Shown here: piece after piece, positions 33,668-46,271 of the stretch | Position numbering within the stretch: the first letter of the stretch is position 1 | How the letters are laid out: each line of letters starts with the position of its first letter | Assembly (NCBI GenBank): GCA_001792895.1 | Contig: MARA01000011.1 | Span: 806,001 to 870,000 of the forward strand | Length of the DNA: 64,000 nt | Direction: 5' to 3' | From: Lentinus brumalis | Taxonomy: Eukaryota; Basidiomycota; Agaricomycetes; Polyporales; Polyporaceae | Made by a program: the position numbers and the translations under genes | Notes under the pieces: model-generated | What the model was told of the DNA's origin: nothing | The model's database searches: none | Seen by the model: only the letters and a program-made list of their open reading frames with translations

Positions 33668-36600
33668 ATGTCCGAAGCTGACCGCGCCGCGAAAGCAGCT
33701 CGCGCGAGGGCCATGGTCTGTCTCTGACAGTATGCATTCATGGCAGAGCTGCCAGTGCTCACCGCTCGGCCGTCCTCTAGCTCAAGAAGAGGCAGGCCCA
33801 GAAGGCTGCCGAAACAGGTGGGGGCTCCCCTACATCGCGCGTCGCATCTCCGGCCCCGCGCATTGCGTCTCCCAGTGCGGCATCTCCGTCGAGGACGTAC
33901 TCCCCGCGCCCCCAGCTCACACCGAGGTGGCCGCGGCACATACCTCCACCCCTCCTCCTCCCTCTGCGCCATCGCCAGCGCATGCAGCACCACCACCGGA
34001 GAAGCAGGAGAGTAATGTGGCAGACTTGTGAGTGCAGTCCGTTCCAACTTCTTTGTGCGGAGGTGCAGCGCGCCGCTCACACCCGCGCGTGTCTGGTCTC
34101 GGTGGTGTAGATTCTCGAGCGGCCCTGCGACGAACGGGACACACAACGATGTGTCGTGGCTATCTGGGCTCTCTCGTGTCGACGCTACGCCATCTCCTCC
34201 CGTCGCTGTGGCTGTCGCCGCGCCCGCACCACGGTATGCAGCACACCCGCCACCGCCGGCTGCGACTTCCCCGGCTGCAGCGCCGTCGGACCGGGAAGAC
34301 CTCCGTGCGCTCGTCCGGGACCAGAAGCGGGCTATCGAGGCTCTTGAAGCCGAGAAGGCCTCGCTGAGCGCGTCGTTGGACCGTCTGTCGCAGGTGGAAC
34401 AAAGTACGTGGACATCACATGGCTGTATGCCATGCACTTGCTCATAACCTCCCGACAGAGGCACATCAGGCGCAAGAAGCGCTGCAGGCGGAGCGGGCGA
34501 AGAGCGGCGAATTGCAGAAGGATGTTCAGCAGCTGCAGCAAGTCCAGGGGGAGCTTTCACAAAGAGTTCGACAGCAGGAGAGCTCGATATCTTCCTTGGA
34601 GGCGGAGCGAAACACGCTTTATGCCAGGGCGCAGGAGTTGGATGCTGCACTTGCAAGTACGTGTGAGCGGCATATCCCGGGTCTCGACCACTGACATTCG
34701 CGTAGACTCAAGAGCGACGGAGGAGGCACTACGAAATGAGCAGCAGAACTCGACTAGACTTCAGGAGCAGGTACAAAATCTGGATCGGTCTATACATGAC
34801 TATGCGGAACGCCTCGAGCAGCAGCAGCAGACCATCTCTCTCCTGGTCTCCGAGAAGGCTTCGCTGTCGTCCACTGTCGAGAGGCTGGAGAACACGGAGC
34901 AGGGTATGGGTTGTCTTGTCCTTAGGCGCGATCGTTTATTCACCACTCTCATGCAGCATTGCAGGAGACGGAGCAACGACTGCAGGATGAGATCTCTCGA
35001 AGTGCTAAACTGCAAGCTCGGGTCTCGCAGCTCGAGTCCGAAACTGAGGCGTCTGCATCGAGACTGGCTGCGCTCACAGACTCCGAAAGGGAGCTCACGG
35101 ACAAGACACGGGATCAGGTCAGTGCAACCATCGTACGGCGTGACGCGAATAACTAACCGGCCCGCAGGAGCGCGAAATCCAACTCCTGAACGGCATCGTA
35201 CATGAGCTCCGAACGCAGGCCTCGGAACATCAGCGCCGCGTACGCGAGCTTGAGGAACAAATCGAGAGCGACGACCGTGCGGAGCGTCTTGAGGAGACAC
35301 TGAAGAACACCCAGGACCGCGCTGACGAGCTCGAGTTTCAACTGTCCAAGCTGCGCCAGGTATGTCATTCCGTGCTACCCGCCGACAGCGACTGCATTGT
35401 GCTCATACCGTACACAAGACCCATGACCGACTCCAGGCGGAACGGGATAGTCTCACAGATCAGCTGCATCAAAAGAGCGCAGCTGAGGCGGAATGGCAAG
35501 CTCGGCATGCGGAGGTAGAACAACAGCATGCGGCCACACAGGAGCAGCTGTCGTCCGTGATTGCGGAGCGGGACGGCTTGCTCGGGGAGCGGACTGAGCT
35601 AGAGACTGAGATCGAGGACAACAAGGGCGTGGTCGCTGAGCTGCAGCAGAAGCTCGCAGCCCTCACGTCGGAGCTTGCACTGAATGCGCGTCAGCTCAAG
35701 CAGGTCCAGGCTGACCTGAGGGCTGCTACCGCTCGCGCCGAGGATGCGGAGAAGACGCAGAAGGAGCTCCAGGCGGAGGGTATCGGGCTCATGCGGTCGC
35801 TGGAAGAGATGAGGGCGAAGGTCGTGGAGCTGACCGATGAGAAGGTCGTGCTCAGCGAGAAGGTGGACACCCTACAGAGCACCGTCCACGCTCGTGACGG
35901 GGTGATCTCCAGGCTTGAGGCCGTCGTCGAGCAGGTGCGGGGCGACACGGCCGCGGTCGTGCGAGAACGGGACGAGCTCAAGAGCGCACTGGAGAACGAA
36001 CGCGCCGCGCTGCAGAAGGATTCCACGGAACTGCAGCAAGCCTACTCCGATCTACAGGCGGAGCTCACTGCTGCGCGCAAGACTGTCGCAGACCTCGAGG
36101 ACGAACGCACCAAGCTGCGCCAGTTGTCGAACTCGAACGTCGACGAGATCCGACGGCTCACGGACTCCCTCCAAACGCAGTCGTCGCAGCTCTCCTCCCT
36201 CCGCAGCGAGCTCGCCGAGCGCACACAAGCACAGAGCGAGGCCCAGGAGTTTTTGGAACGGGCGCAGGTGGAGATGGAGTCCCTGCGCGCCGAGCAGGCG
36301 CAGAAGGACGAGGAGCTCGACCGGCTCCGAGAGGCCGCCTCGGTTCCGTCATCGCAGCGTCCACTAGGCGCGCAGTCGCAGTCGCTCGACGAGGAGATGC
36401 TCAGTGCGCTCAGGCAGCAGCACGCGCTGGAGCTCTCAGCTGCGCACTCGCAGGTGCGTGCACTCGAAACCTCGGTCTTCAACTCCGAGGCGCAGGTGCA
36501 TGCGCTCCAGCGGCAAATCACTGTACTGGAAGACGAGCTTGCGCAGCTCCGGGTCCGGCCGTCCTCGAGGGCCTCTACCCACCAACAGCAGCAGCCTCCG

Positions 36601-36996
36601 GCAGTCCCGAGGCGCACATCGAGTAGGGCTGTCGACCCTTCCGACGAGCTGCGCCGGGCATCGTTCAACTCACACCGTCCGAGTGGGCTCTCTCCCCCGG
36701 CCACGTTGTCGGCGTTCGAGGGCCTGTCCCCCGAGACGCGGCACAAGCGCAAAGTCAGTCTCAGCATGCTCAAGGCTCGGATCGACAGCGAGGTTGCGTC
36801 CATACATTCAAAGGGCCACGCCTCTCCTGTAGCGAAACCAGCGGGCCTGCCCGCCGTTGTCGAACCTCCGTCGGAATCGCGACCGTCCACGCCGCCAGCA
36901 CATACCTATGCCCACCCAGCGAAGCGGCCCGTGTTCATGGACGAGTCGCATATATTCTGGTGCCACGCCTGTCAGGGCGACCTCGTCGTGCTCTGA
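33668..36996 (+). CDS. Long coiled-coil protein, putative cis-Golgi golgin (GM130-like)
   Basis: The N-terminus MSEADRAAKAARARAMLKKR resembles that of GM130 golgins, which is short and basic and binds GRASP-bound or p115 tethers. A Pro/Ser-rich linker follows, then several hundred residues of heptad coiled coil starting near DLRALVRDQKRAIEALEAEK. QTISLLVSEKASLSS repeats the GM130 pattern (TIGILVSEKAEL). The C-terminus ends in a short motif, DESHIFWCHACQGDLVVL. Vesicle tethering at the cis-Golgi is inferred from these resemblances. Six or more introns lie in the first half; the last coiled-coil exon is over 1.5 kb. The frame breaks at the C5 run 33908-33912: one extra C would join TYSPRP to PAHTEVAAAHT. 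Alternative: an unrelated coiled-coil protein. Confidence 0.65.
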
Positions 36997-37304
36997 GATA
37001 CCCGTCCCCGCTCCTTCGTTGATCACAAGGTTGTGGTTGCATTCTCCGCGGGCAACACGTCGTCATTACAATGTACAGGACAATAATATACGTAGGAATG
37101 CATGGTCATGGTCGGGGTGCGGGCGCGCTGCGCTGGCCGCGACATCACAAATTACAGGCTGTACTCTATTCACGGGTCCGGTCCAGGGGAGCACACACAA
37201 CACACACGCGATGGTTCCATAAGAGTCGTGATAGATGCGTCGTAGTAGAGATGTGGTGTACATGATGCGATGCAGATGTGGTGTGGGCGCGGGCCGCTCA
37301 ACGC
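36997..37304. other. Intergenic, convergent 3' ends
   Basis: This lies between the golgin stop and the stop of the minus-strand gene at 37305. It contains CACA-type low-complexity sequence (37,190-37,210). Nothing else seen. Confidence 0.5.
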
Positions 37305-40300
37305 TCACCGCGAGAGACTAATCCGCTTGGTCTTCAGGCTCACCAACTTTTGTTGGAGATCCTGTGTGGGAGGGGGGAGAAGGGGTGATCGTCAGCGGCT
37401 GTGCATGATAGACCGTAGCAGAGAGAAGATGTGCAACGAACCTTGACCTCGTCGGGCTTCAGGGTGCCCTTCCCACTCTCCTCCTCGAGTCCCCGCTCGA
37501 TGCTGTCCAGGATCTCTCCCATGAGATCGCGATAGTCGACGCCGAAGAAGTGTGTCAGCTTCGCCGCGCGACGGCGCCGCTGTTGGAACGCTGTTTCGGT
37601 GGAGGTCGGAGCGATGATCATGCTGATCTCAGACGTGAAAGATGCAATCGAGACACGAGATGGGAGAGACCTGCGACGCTCCGCCTTCGTCGTCGGCGTG
37701 GTGACTGCGAACTCGTCGGGCAGTGGGGACGAGACAGCGGGGGCGTTGGATGTGGAAGGCAGGGGGCCGCCGAACTGGTAGTCATACTGCTCTCCAGTCT
37801 GGTAGCCGTCCCCGGTGATATAGTCATGGAGCTCAGCAAGAGACTCCTTGTCGTCCTGTGCGAGTCCGTTAAAACAGCATGAAGCCTACAAGTCTCGCGT
37901 GGACGTACCCTGTCAATGATGTCCTTGAGGGAGTTTAACGAGTGGCGGTAGTGCATGTACACGGAAGACTGGTCGACGGCGAGGAAGCCATCGCTACGAT
38001 GGTCGTCCATGAGAGGCGTGGACGAGTCGCCCGTACCCGGGCGTTTCTTGCTCTTCGCCTTAGTCGAAGGACCAGTAGTGGTGAAACGGAAAGGAGGGAG
38101 AGGGGGACTCGTAGGAGGCGCCCTGGATGTAGACGGGGAGGGTTGCCAGGCATTGGTAGAAATGTTTGGGGAGGAAGATACCGGTGCGCGAGTATGGTAG
38201 AGTGTTTGTGGAGGGGCGACGCCAAACATCTAGACCGGAGGGAAGAGGGTGGTTAGTACGCGCAAGCAGTGCAGTCCGTGAAGCAGTGAAGCGGGGTGGA
38301 GGGGAAGGGGAAGAGACGGACCTTCTCCATTTTCACAGCGCGGCGGACATTGATCGCCTTCTCGCGCTCGTTGAGCTCCTCCTTGAGCCTGTCGATGTCG
38401 TCGGACCATGTGCGGGAGAACTCCGCGGCGGAGCTGCTTCTGCGGCGTCTCATCTTGGGCCTGCTGGAGTCTCCTCCGTCGTCGTCGCGGTCGTCGTGGT
38501 CGCGGGAGTACGGCGAGGACGCAGGAGGCGGAAGCGGGGCACCCTCGAGGGGGCCGAGGACGAGGTGGGGTGGGACACGGGAACCCAGGAAGCGATGGAG
38601 TTTGGCGAGCTTTTCACGCTTGCGACGGCGCTCTTCCTCGGCGTGGTAGTCGGACGAGAGACTGTCAGCGAGCGAGGCTGTGGACGGCGAGAACGGACGG
38701 CTGCGTCCCCGGGACGCTTTCGGCGTCTCGACGACCAGGTCCGCGAGCGCGTCCGCCATCCCTTCCTCATCCGACAGGTCTATGAACGACTTCGGCGACC
38801 CCGGCCCTGCCCCGCTCCGCCCCCGCCGGCTCCTCAGCGAGCTCCCCGCCTCGCTCTCGGGCACGCCCTCCGCCGTCCCGATCTCGATCACCGACGACGG
38901 CGCGCGCCCACTGGACAGCACCGACGCCGAGTCCGTCGACCGCCGCGGCACCACGAACGCGAACTCGTCCGGGCTCAGCGGCGCCGAGTGGCGGCGCGCC
39001 GCAAGCGTCACGTAGCGGGTGCCGTCCGGCGGCGGCCAGACCATGTCGCCGACCGCGTCGTACACGGGGGTCGTGTTCGCGACGTCGTCCGACATGGACA
39101 CCGCCGGCCGGTGGACGGCCTGGTGCTTGCGCCGTGCAGACAGGTTCAGCGCCAGCGGGCCAGGCATGGGCATGCACCCGACGGGCACCGTCAGCTCCTG
39201 CGGGTCCGGCGAGACCGGCGAGACCCCCGGCGGCTGCCCGAACACCTGCTGCAGCTTCCGCGTCGTGCGGATGCGGTCGGCGCGCTCGCGCGGTGTTAAC
39301 GCGTTCGATGTGGAGAAGGTTGGCAGGGATGAATCAAGCTCGGCGGCGAAATTGAATAACGGACTGTGCTTCTTTGACTGCGAGGGCGAAGATCTGTTGG
39401 CGGAGCGTGAACGGTAACTGAAGTCCGGTTTCGGTGCGGTCGGAACAGGCGGTTTGTCCGGGGTCGGGGGCACCAGACGTGCGAGCCGCGGCTTGGACGA
39501 GGCAGAACTCGAACCAGGCGACGAATGCGAGGCGGACTTGCCATGCTGGGAGTCGCTGCTCTTGCGCGAGATAGGCTGTTCTGTGTACGAAGCATGAGAT
39601 GTAGGGGCTATACCGATGGACTGGAACTCGGCGGCGCGAGGAGAAAAAGTGGGGGACGCAAGGTCGATGAAGGACTCGCGGTCGGGACTCATGGCGGGGC
39701 GGGGGATGTCGAAGGAGTGGCTGGTAGAGGAGTCTGGATATATGGTAGAGGAGATGCTGATGCGGGGCTCTGTGGACCTGGTGGAGGAGGGCGGCTCGTG
39801 GGAGGACTCGGAGGGAGAGAAGCTGGACGAGTGCGCGAACGACGAGGAAGACATGTCTGAGGCCTGCCGACCGTGGGAACGCCAGACGCGTGGCGAGGTG
39901 CCCCTGGACTGGCCTCCGAAACTGGCGACAGCCGACCCCCGCGTCGCTGATGGTGGTTGCCCGCCGGCAACGCTCCCCGTCCTGCTGAAACCGCCTGACT
40001 CGCCCAGGACCGTGTCTGCGACAAGTTGCAATCCAGCCATCGGTACTTCGCTTCATGTGTGCAGTGGGGAAACACTTACTTTTCTGATTCATGCTCGGCG
40101 AGATTGGCGAGCTGGGAACGCTCGACGACGACGACGGTTTAATCAGCTCACCGGCAGTCTTCACCCCCTTGTCCAGCATCCGTCGGTACCGCGACGACAG
40201 GTCCTCGCTCGCGCTGCCCACCTTCTTCTGTGTTCTCCGCGGCTCCAGCTCTGCGTCGCTCATGCGCCTCGCATTGCGCACCCCGGTATCCGTGAACATG

Positions 40301-41097
40301 CTGATTGGCGGCTTGGTCTTCCCGAGCTTCGTGATCTTCTGCAGGCCCGTCAGGTACCGGTTCTGTCGTGCAGGACGCGATCCGTCGACTGGCGTGGCCA
40401 CCATCTCTGGCGACGACGGCAGCGAGCTCTGGAACGAGCCCTGTGGCGAGGCGAGCGCAACCTCGTCTGGCTGCTCGCGGGGCGACCATTGAGGCAAGAT
40501 TGGCGACCCTGCGTCTTTGGCACTGTCGCCATCGAAGAACGCGTCCTGCTCGACTACGGACCTTCGCCGGAGCGTGTTGAAGAGGAGCGACTCAGGGCCG
40601 AGGATGTTGGACAGGCGCGGCGAGGGCCTGACATATCCGCCGTCGGAATTGCCTGGGGTGTCCGGCGAATTTGAATACGGGGACGAAAGAGGTGAGTTTG
40701 GTAGCGATGCGATCGCCTGCTCGCCGGTCGCCGCTGGGGAAGAGGGCGTCGATCGTGGCGGCTTGCCTTTCCGGCTGTTCGGGCGCGGGGGAGGGTGCAG
40801 GCCGCCGACGGCGACAGTGCTACTACGGGATGCCGAGGGACGGACTGGGACAGCAGATCGTGCATGGCACAAGCCACTGTCAAGTTAGCTTCCATGCGTG
40901 CCAGGGAATGCAGTCGATGACGCACCAGCTGGGGGCTTCCTCCCTTCCACTTCCAGTGCGGCATTCAGCACCTGCGGCTCGACGATAAACCTGTTCCCGG
41001 GCGGGGGTGACGTGGGCGAGCCGGGCTGCTCGGGTTTAATATGCAGGACGTCTTCGGAAAGCGCGCTTCCGCGGTAGGAATATTCTTCAGAGGGCAT
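37305..41097 (-). CDS. Large Ser/Pro-rich protein of unknown function with conserved C-terminal block
   Basis: I do not recognise this protein. About 1,100 residues in six or so exons. It starts MPSEEYSYRGSALSEDVLHI; the ATG at 41095-41097 is spliced (donor after AAAGCCCCCAGCTG-type sequence) to a Ser/Pro-rich body with many SP sites, such as LPNSPLSSPYSNSPDTPG. A helical segment follows (WSDDIDRLKEELNEREKAIN, then HYRHSLNSLKDIIDR). The C-terminus is the best-conserved-looking part: AAKLTHFFGVDYRDLMGEIL, an acidic stretch, and LKPDEVKDLQQKLVSLKTKR, an ordered helical block that resembles C-termini of other fungal scaffold proteins I cannot name with confidence. Many SP/TP sites suggest regulation by phosphorylation. 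The stop at 37305-37307 follows a small last exon. Confidence 0.7.
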
Positions 41098-42378
41098 GAT
41101 GGTGGGCGTGTCGGCGCGTCAGAGGTCGTGACAGCAGGGAAGCACCGAGTCGGCGCAGGCCCAGGGCAGGAGGAGGAGGGCAGATGGAGGAAGGAGGAAG
41201 AGGCCGCCGAGGAAGGCGTGTGCGCGCAGAGTGGAGGGCACTCGCAATCAGAATATGGCTCCCGGAGAGCCAGGCACCCACCGCAGCTTAAACTGCAGCC
41301 TCGTTTGCGTGCACCGCCTGGGGCACTTGCTTCGCCGCCGGCTTTCCGGATCGCGTCTCGAGGCGCGCACGAGCAGGAGCTGTAAACGATTGACAGCGCG
41401 GGGTGACAGCGAGACGCAGACAAGCCGCCTCGCCCAGGTTGTCGACGTCTGAGAGAGCCCTGCGGTTTCACGAACGAGGCGCGGCGACTGTGCGCCCGCC
41501 CAGTGCGCGTCCGAGCAGCACGGCCCGCGCAGTCGCCGTGGCAACCAGTCGCGATCCTCGAGGCAGCTTCTGTCCGATCTCGTCCATCGATCCTCCCGTG
41601 CACAGATCTCCAGATCCCATGTACATCCAAACCCTAATCGTCCCTTGCCTTCCTTCTCTGCGGTCCATCCATATGTATGTATGTACCGTCGCAGCGCACA
41701 CTGAACACAACAACGCTTTCATGCCTGTCCTTGTCCCGACGGCGGCACCGCCAGGGCGCCCATTGCTGGCGATACGCCCGGGGTCTGACAGTGATCCCTC
41801 CTGTCAAGTCGCGGCGCCACAAGGCTGGAGAATTAACTCATCGCCGAGACGAGGCGCGGAAACAAGTCATCATCCGAATTCAGACAAGTCTAACTCAATA
41901 TCAAACCACCACCACCCCTGCTCTCGGTGCCTGCTTAACACTGATTGTGGCGTGCGCTCCCCGCAACGGCGCTGCGTCGGGTCCCGGGGGCGGAACATAC
42001 TCGCCAATGTCTCGCAGCTGAGCTGCTCGAGTCTCACAGGCCATCAGCACTGGCCGCGCCAGGTGCCCACCACGCGTCCTTGTACGTCCATCGGATATAC
42101 CCATCACGTCAGGAGCCGTTCATAGGGCCCACCACGAGGCGGAAAGAACCCCAGCTGTGGTCACACTCGAAGCCCGCAGAATGATGAGATGACTGCCTGC
42201 GAACAGTCAAGCGCACCGACGCCGGCACACCAGGATCAAGTGGGGTGCGAGTGCTAGGGTAGTGGTGACTCCAGTACGTAGAGGTACTAGTACAATGCGT
42301 GTGGCAGCAGAATAATATATGCAGTACAATCCAATGTCACCGACTGATCGCAAGACGTCCTGAACGAGCGTGGAGCGA
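41098..42378. other. 1.3-kb intergenic stretch
   Basis: It is upstream of the Ser/Pro-rich gene and downstream of NVJ2. An exact AAACCCTAA telobox-like motif lies at about 41,628-41,636. The 240-codon plus-strand frame at 41403-42125 looks non-coding (low complexity, no family, no conserved structure). No RNA gene seen. Confidence 0.5.
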
Positions 42379-45300
42379 CTATGCAGATGTCCGTTGCCGC
42401 CTAGGCGGGAGCGCCGGCGGTGGTCCTCGACCGTTCGCACCTTCAGGTGGCGGAGAACGGGGTGGCGACGATGGAGTGGGCGTGATAGAGGCAGGAGAAG
42501 CTGTCGCCTCCAACGCTTCCGTATTGCGATCCAGAGACGCGAACGCACTTGATATATTGTTGTCCTGTCCAGGAGACGAGGGCACGCTCACTGGCGGCGT
42601 GAGCGAGGCTCGCTTCACCTTGTCCTTCGAGGCAATCGACTGGAGCGCTGCGGATGCCTTGGACAGGGAAGCCGTGTCCGTTTCAGACGGCCGAACCACC
42701 TCCGGCTTAGCATGCCAGACTTGTGTCGAGTTCGCCCGGGGAGGAAGCGGCGGGGGTGCCGAAGGAGGTCGAACTCGTGGTGTCTGAAGCGCAGACTCGT
42801 CCTCCTCCGACTGTCGCGACGCCGAGTCCTGGTCCCGTCCGGCGAAACCTGTTTGAGAGACAGGCGCGGGTTCGCTGCGGGGCGTGCTCGCATTCGAAGT
42901 GGCTGGGTTCTTCCACAGTCGATACACGCTCTGCAGCGGCGCCTTCTTCTCTTCCGCCTGCGTTGCGGGAGGCGGTGGCGCATACCCCATCGACATGACT
43001 TCCCCACGATGGCTAGCATGTATGCCAGGAATGGTCATCGTCTTCGGAGCTGGAGGTTGCGTGTGAATCGGTGCGGAGGGCCGTTCGGGCTCCTCAGGTG
43101 CCACCCCCAGCGCATGGCTGGCGCTTTGGTGCGACGAGCCGGATGCCTGCGACACCGTCCTCTCGAGCGGGACAGGAGACTCAGAGCGCGGCATCGCGCC
43201 CGCTTGCAGCTTGGCCGTCACGGGCAGCGCATTGCTCGGCGAAGCGCTCCCCGCCCTCTCCTTTCCCTTGTCACCCTGCGGCAGAGCGATAGGCTCGGAC
43301 GCCGGCGTGTTACTTCGCGATGAAGCTTCCTGCAGAGGCGCCCGTTCGCGCTCCCGCCTCTCTTCCACCGCGGCCCGGAGCTCAGCGTAAGTCGGCCGGC
43401 CCACCGACGTCCTGCTTTCGATGTGCCGCTGGTCTCCGTGTCCCGCATCAGGGACGCTTTCGTCCGCTGACGCAGCGCCTCCTGAGATCGATCCCGAGCT
43501 CGTCATGGTCTCCCGCCGGAAATTGCCCCAGTTCACACCCCACTTCCGCATTGTCTCCTTCGCAGTATTGCTCAGCGCCTGCTTGTCTGCTCGAGACTTC
43601 AGGGTCTGGAAGAAGGATGATCCGGGCGGACTCGTAGGCGTTTGACGGGGAGAACTGCCAGGAGGGGCTGGACTCTTGGAACGATAGCTGGCCATTTGTG
43701 CGTCGGGGGAGTCGTCGGAGACGTCACCGCCCGAGAGGACGAGACCGAAGCGGCACGAGAAGAGGCAGAGCGAGAATGCTGTGAGACCGACCGGCGCCCC
43801 TGCGGTGTCGGTGAGAGGTACTGGCCATCGTCCTCCGCGTCGCGATCCCCCGCAGGTCCAGCCTTATCTTCCTGGGTCACAGGAGAGTTGACGGAAGCAG
43901 GTAGGCTCGAGCGCCGCTCCGTTTTCACGTCATGTGAGAGCGTGCGGCCCCTTGAAACATCGTTGTCAGTGACCGCAGGATTGGAAGGGGCGTCCGAGAA
44001 GACGTCGGACTCCTCTTGACCGCTCGAGAACCAGGTACGTCGCTTGGTCCCGGGAGACGTACCCGGGCCAGCGGGTGTAGCAGCGTCGACAGTTATTGCT
44101 CGGACCATAGGAGCATCCGCTGATGGCCCTGCACTGTTCCTCTCAACCTCAACCTCATCCGCCGAGCGCGAGCGGGGTAGCGGGACAGCCTGGGGTTCAT
44201 CAGAGTCCGTCTTGGGACCTTCGGCCGGAGACACAGAAGCGGTCGCAGCATCATCTGTCGAGGAAGGTTGTTCTCCGTCAAGTGTGGGTGCTCGCTCATG
44301 TCGCGATGCGTCAGCCCAGATACCGCCACGATGCTGGTACGGCGCGCTCTCAAAGAACGAGATGTCGTCCATATTTGGCAGGACCACGGACTCGTAGATC
44401 TGTGGAGCGTGTGAGTGGATATTACGACAAGACCGAGGTATCCGACTTACCGCTTCCTTGACCTTCGACTCGATGGTGCTCAGGATCATGCCCCAGGTAA
44501 TTTGACGGTCGCTCACGACGGGTTCCACGTCCAGCACTATCCTCGGCATCTGCGTGAATGCGTACCAGATGCGACTGCTGGGTGGTCGTTTCACCTTGAC
44601 CAGCAGGTTCCCTTCGATCTCCCGCACAACCAGTGCCAGGACCAGCTTGACGACGTAGGTCTTGAACCGCGCACCGAGATTGATTGTCGCTGTGGCCTCT
44701 ACCGTTATGCGAATCTCGCCCTTGTAGGCAAGGTGGACCTCCATCGAAGCGTCCCCCTCCTTCGTGAGCTCCTTCAGCATGGGCTTGCTGAACGTTGGTG
44801 CCCGGTTCCCAACGCTGACCTCGCGAACCTTAATGTCAGTGAGGAATCCCGGACGCTTGATCTTGGACAGTTTCTTCATGAGCCTCCCGATGATGTACGA
44901 CTCCAGTGCCTGTGTCCTGTAGTAGCTGAAGAAGATCCTGCCAATGAGCGCATTCAGCCACCGCATGGGGATGACGTCGGGCTGTTCATCAAGTGTCTCG
45001 ACCAAATGAGCCATGTCTTCCGGCTTGAACACGGGTTTCAGCGGGTCCAGCGTCGGGGTGTTCGTGGGGTTGTCCGAAGCATGCACCAGGGCAAGATACC
45101 AGTCCTCCATCTCCACGACAGACCGCACGAAGATGAACCACGGCGTCGAGGTGTCCAACGCCTGCTCCCTCGCCTCTTCCCTCTTCCTCTCCAGCTCCAC
45201 CAGTCTCTCCCGCTCCCGCTGCTTCTGCCGTGCGCTCCCACCTTTCTCCTCGATCAGCTCGTCAATGTCCTCCTCCCCAAGCTTCATCTCCTTCGTGACG

Positions 45301-45860
45301 CTCGGCAACTCCTTCTCTGTCCCCGACGCCTTCGGCTTGAGGCAGATCGCGTTGCGCCTCGCGTACAGCTCGCCATCCGGGAGGCCCTCGGGAAAGATGA
45401 CAACGTCGTGCCCGCTCAGCTCAATCGCAGCTTCGCACTCTGTCATGCTCTCGTCTTCGTAGAGATAGAGCACCTTGCCCTTGAGCGCGGCGTACCATGT
45501 ATCCTTGGGCCGTTTCGGGTCCTTCGAGCGCGAGTCCAAGAAGCCTCTCACCATATCCACATACGACGAGTCATTAGGGCTCTCCTCAAACGTCCGGCGC
45601 ACAGTGAGCCATCCCCTCCGAGGTTTCGGCAGGTCATTCACATCGGTGGGTATTGTGGCGGAAGTAGTCGATGGCGGATCGTCTTCCTGCTCCTCGAGCT
45701 GCGAGCGGTTCGCGAGTTTACGTTTGCTTAGCTTGTCGGGGTCTGGGTCGCCGACCGGTACCGATGTGTAGATGGTGTAGAAGATAGCGGCGAGGATGAT
45801 GAGCGGGAGGAGTGTTAAACCACCGAGCACATATGCGTAGAACAGCGCTTTCAGGGACAT
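42379..45860 (-). CDS. NVJ2: Membrane-contact-site lipid transfer protein Nvj2/TEX2
   Basis: Nvj2/TEX2 proteins move lipids, including ceramide, between the ER and other organelles. An N-terminal membrane segment ([20 protein letters not shown]) anchors the protein in the ER. A PH-like domain follows ([40 protein letters not shown]), then an SMP-LTD lipid-transfer domain at about 44.95-44.4 kb ([66 protein letters not shown]). The tail is long and disordered, with a conserved block [20 protein letters not shown] near 43.55 kb. The start is the ATG at 45858-45860; an upstream in-frame TTG is not needed. The frame shifts at the run of five Gs at 43705-43709 (C5 on the coding strand); one extra C joins SPTTPP to [10 protein letters not shown]. 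An intron precedes [12 protein letters not shown]. Confidence 0.88.
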
Positions 45861-46271
45861 TTGTCTTCGCAACGGCCTGCGGACTGGTCAGCGAGCGAAG
45901 CAAGCGACGTAGAAAGCAAACTAACGAGACTGTACGGTCAAGGGGCTCTGTGTCGAGCCCGGTGGTGAGGGTAGAGCATGGAATACGTGGTAAATGGCGC
46001 CTCTCCGTCACCGCCAGGCGCGGTGAGGTCACTGCATACAGCCATCAGTCAAACACGTGCGCGCCTTGCGCGAACCCATACTGTACCGTATACGTTGCCT
46101 TCGGACTTTGCGCGAATCTGTACCGCCGTCGCACAACGCATGCGGAGTCCACAGTAGCATTGCTAGATACCCAGTACATATATACGAAGACAAATGAAGG
46201 GACCGTGGAAGTGTATGTATACGATGGGGGATGAAGGGTATCGCCATCACGAGGTGGGAAGGTGCAGCCAG
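45861..46271. other. Intergenic upstream of NVJ2
   Basis: NVJ2 promoter region and the 3' flank of the orphan gene. No clear TATA box or other feature was seen. Confidence 0.5.

Noticed and set aside
41403..42125. 240-codon plus-strand frame
   Set aside because: Its composition is irregular (Ser/Arg/His/Pro patches), with no family, splice or promoter support.
44415..45731. 438-codon plus-strand open frame opposite NVJ2
   Set aside because: It is antisense to the SMP-LTD and PH-like coding sequence, has no family features, and arises from the codon bias of the real gene.
45858..45872. Alternative NVJ2 start four codons upstream
   Set aside because: That codon is TTG; the ATG at 45860 opens directly on the membrane segment.
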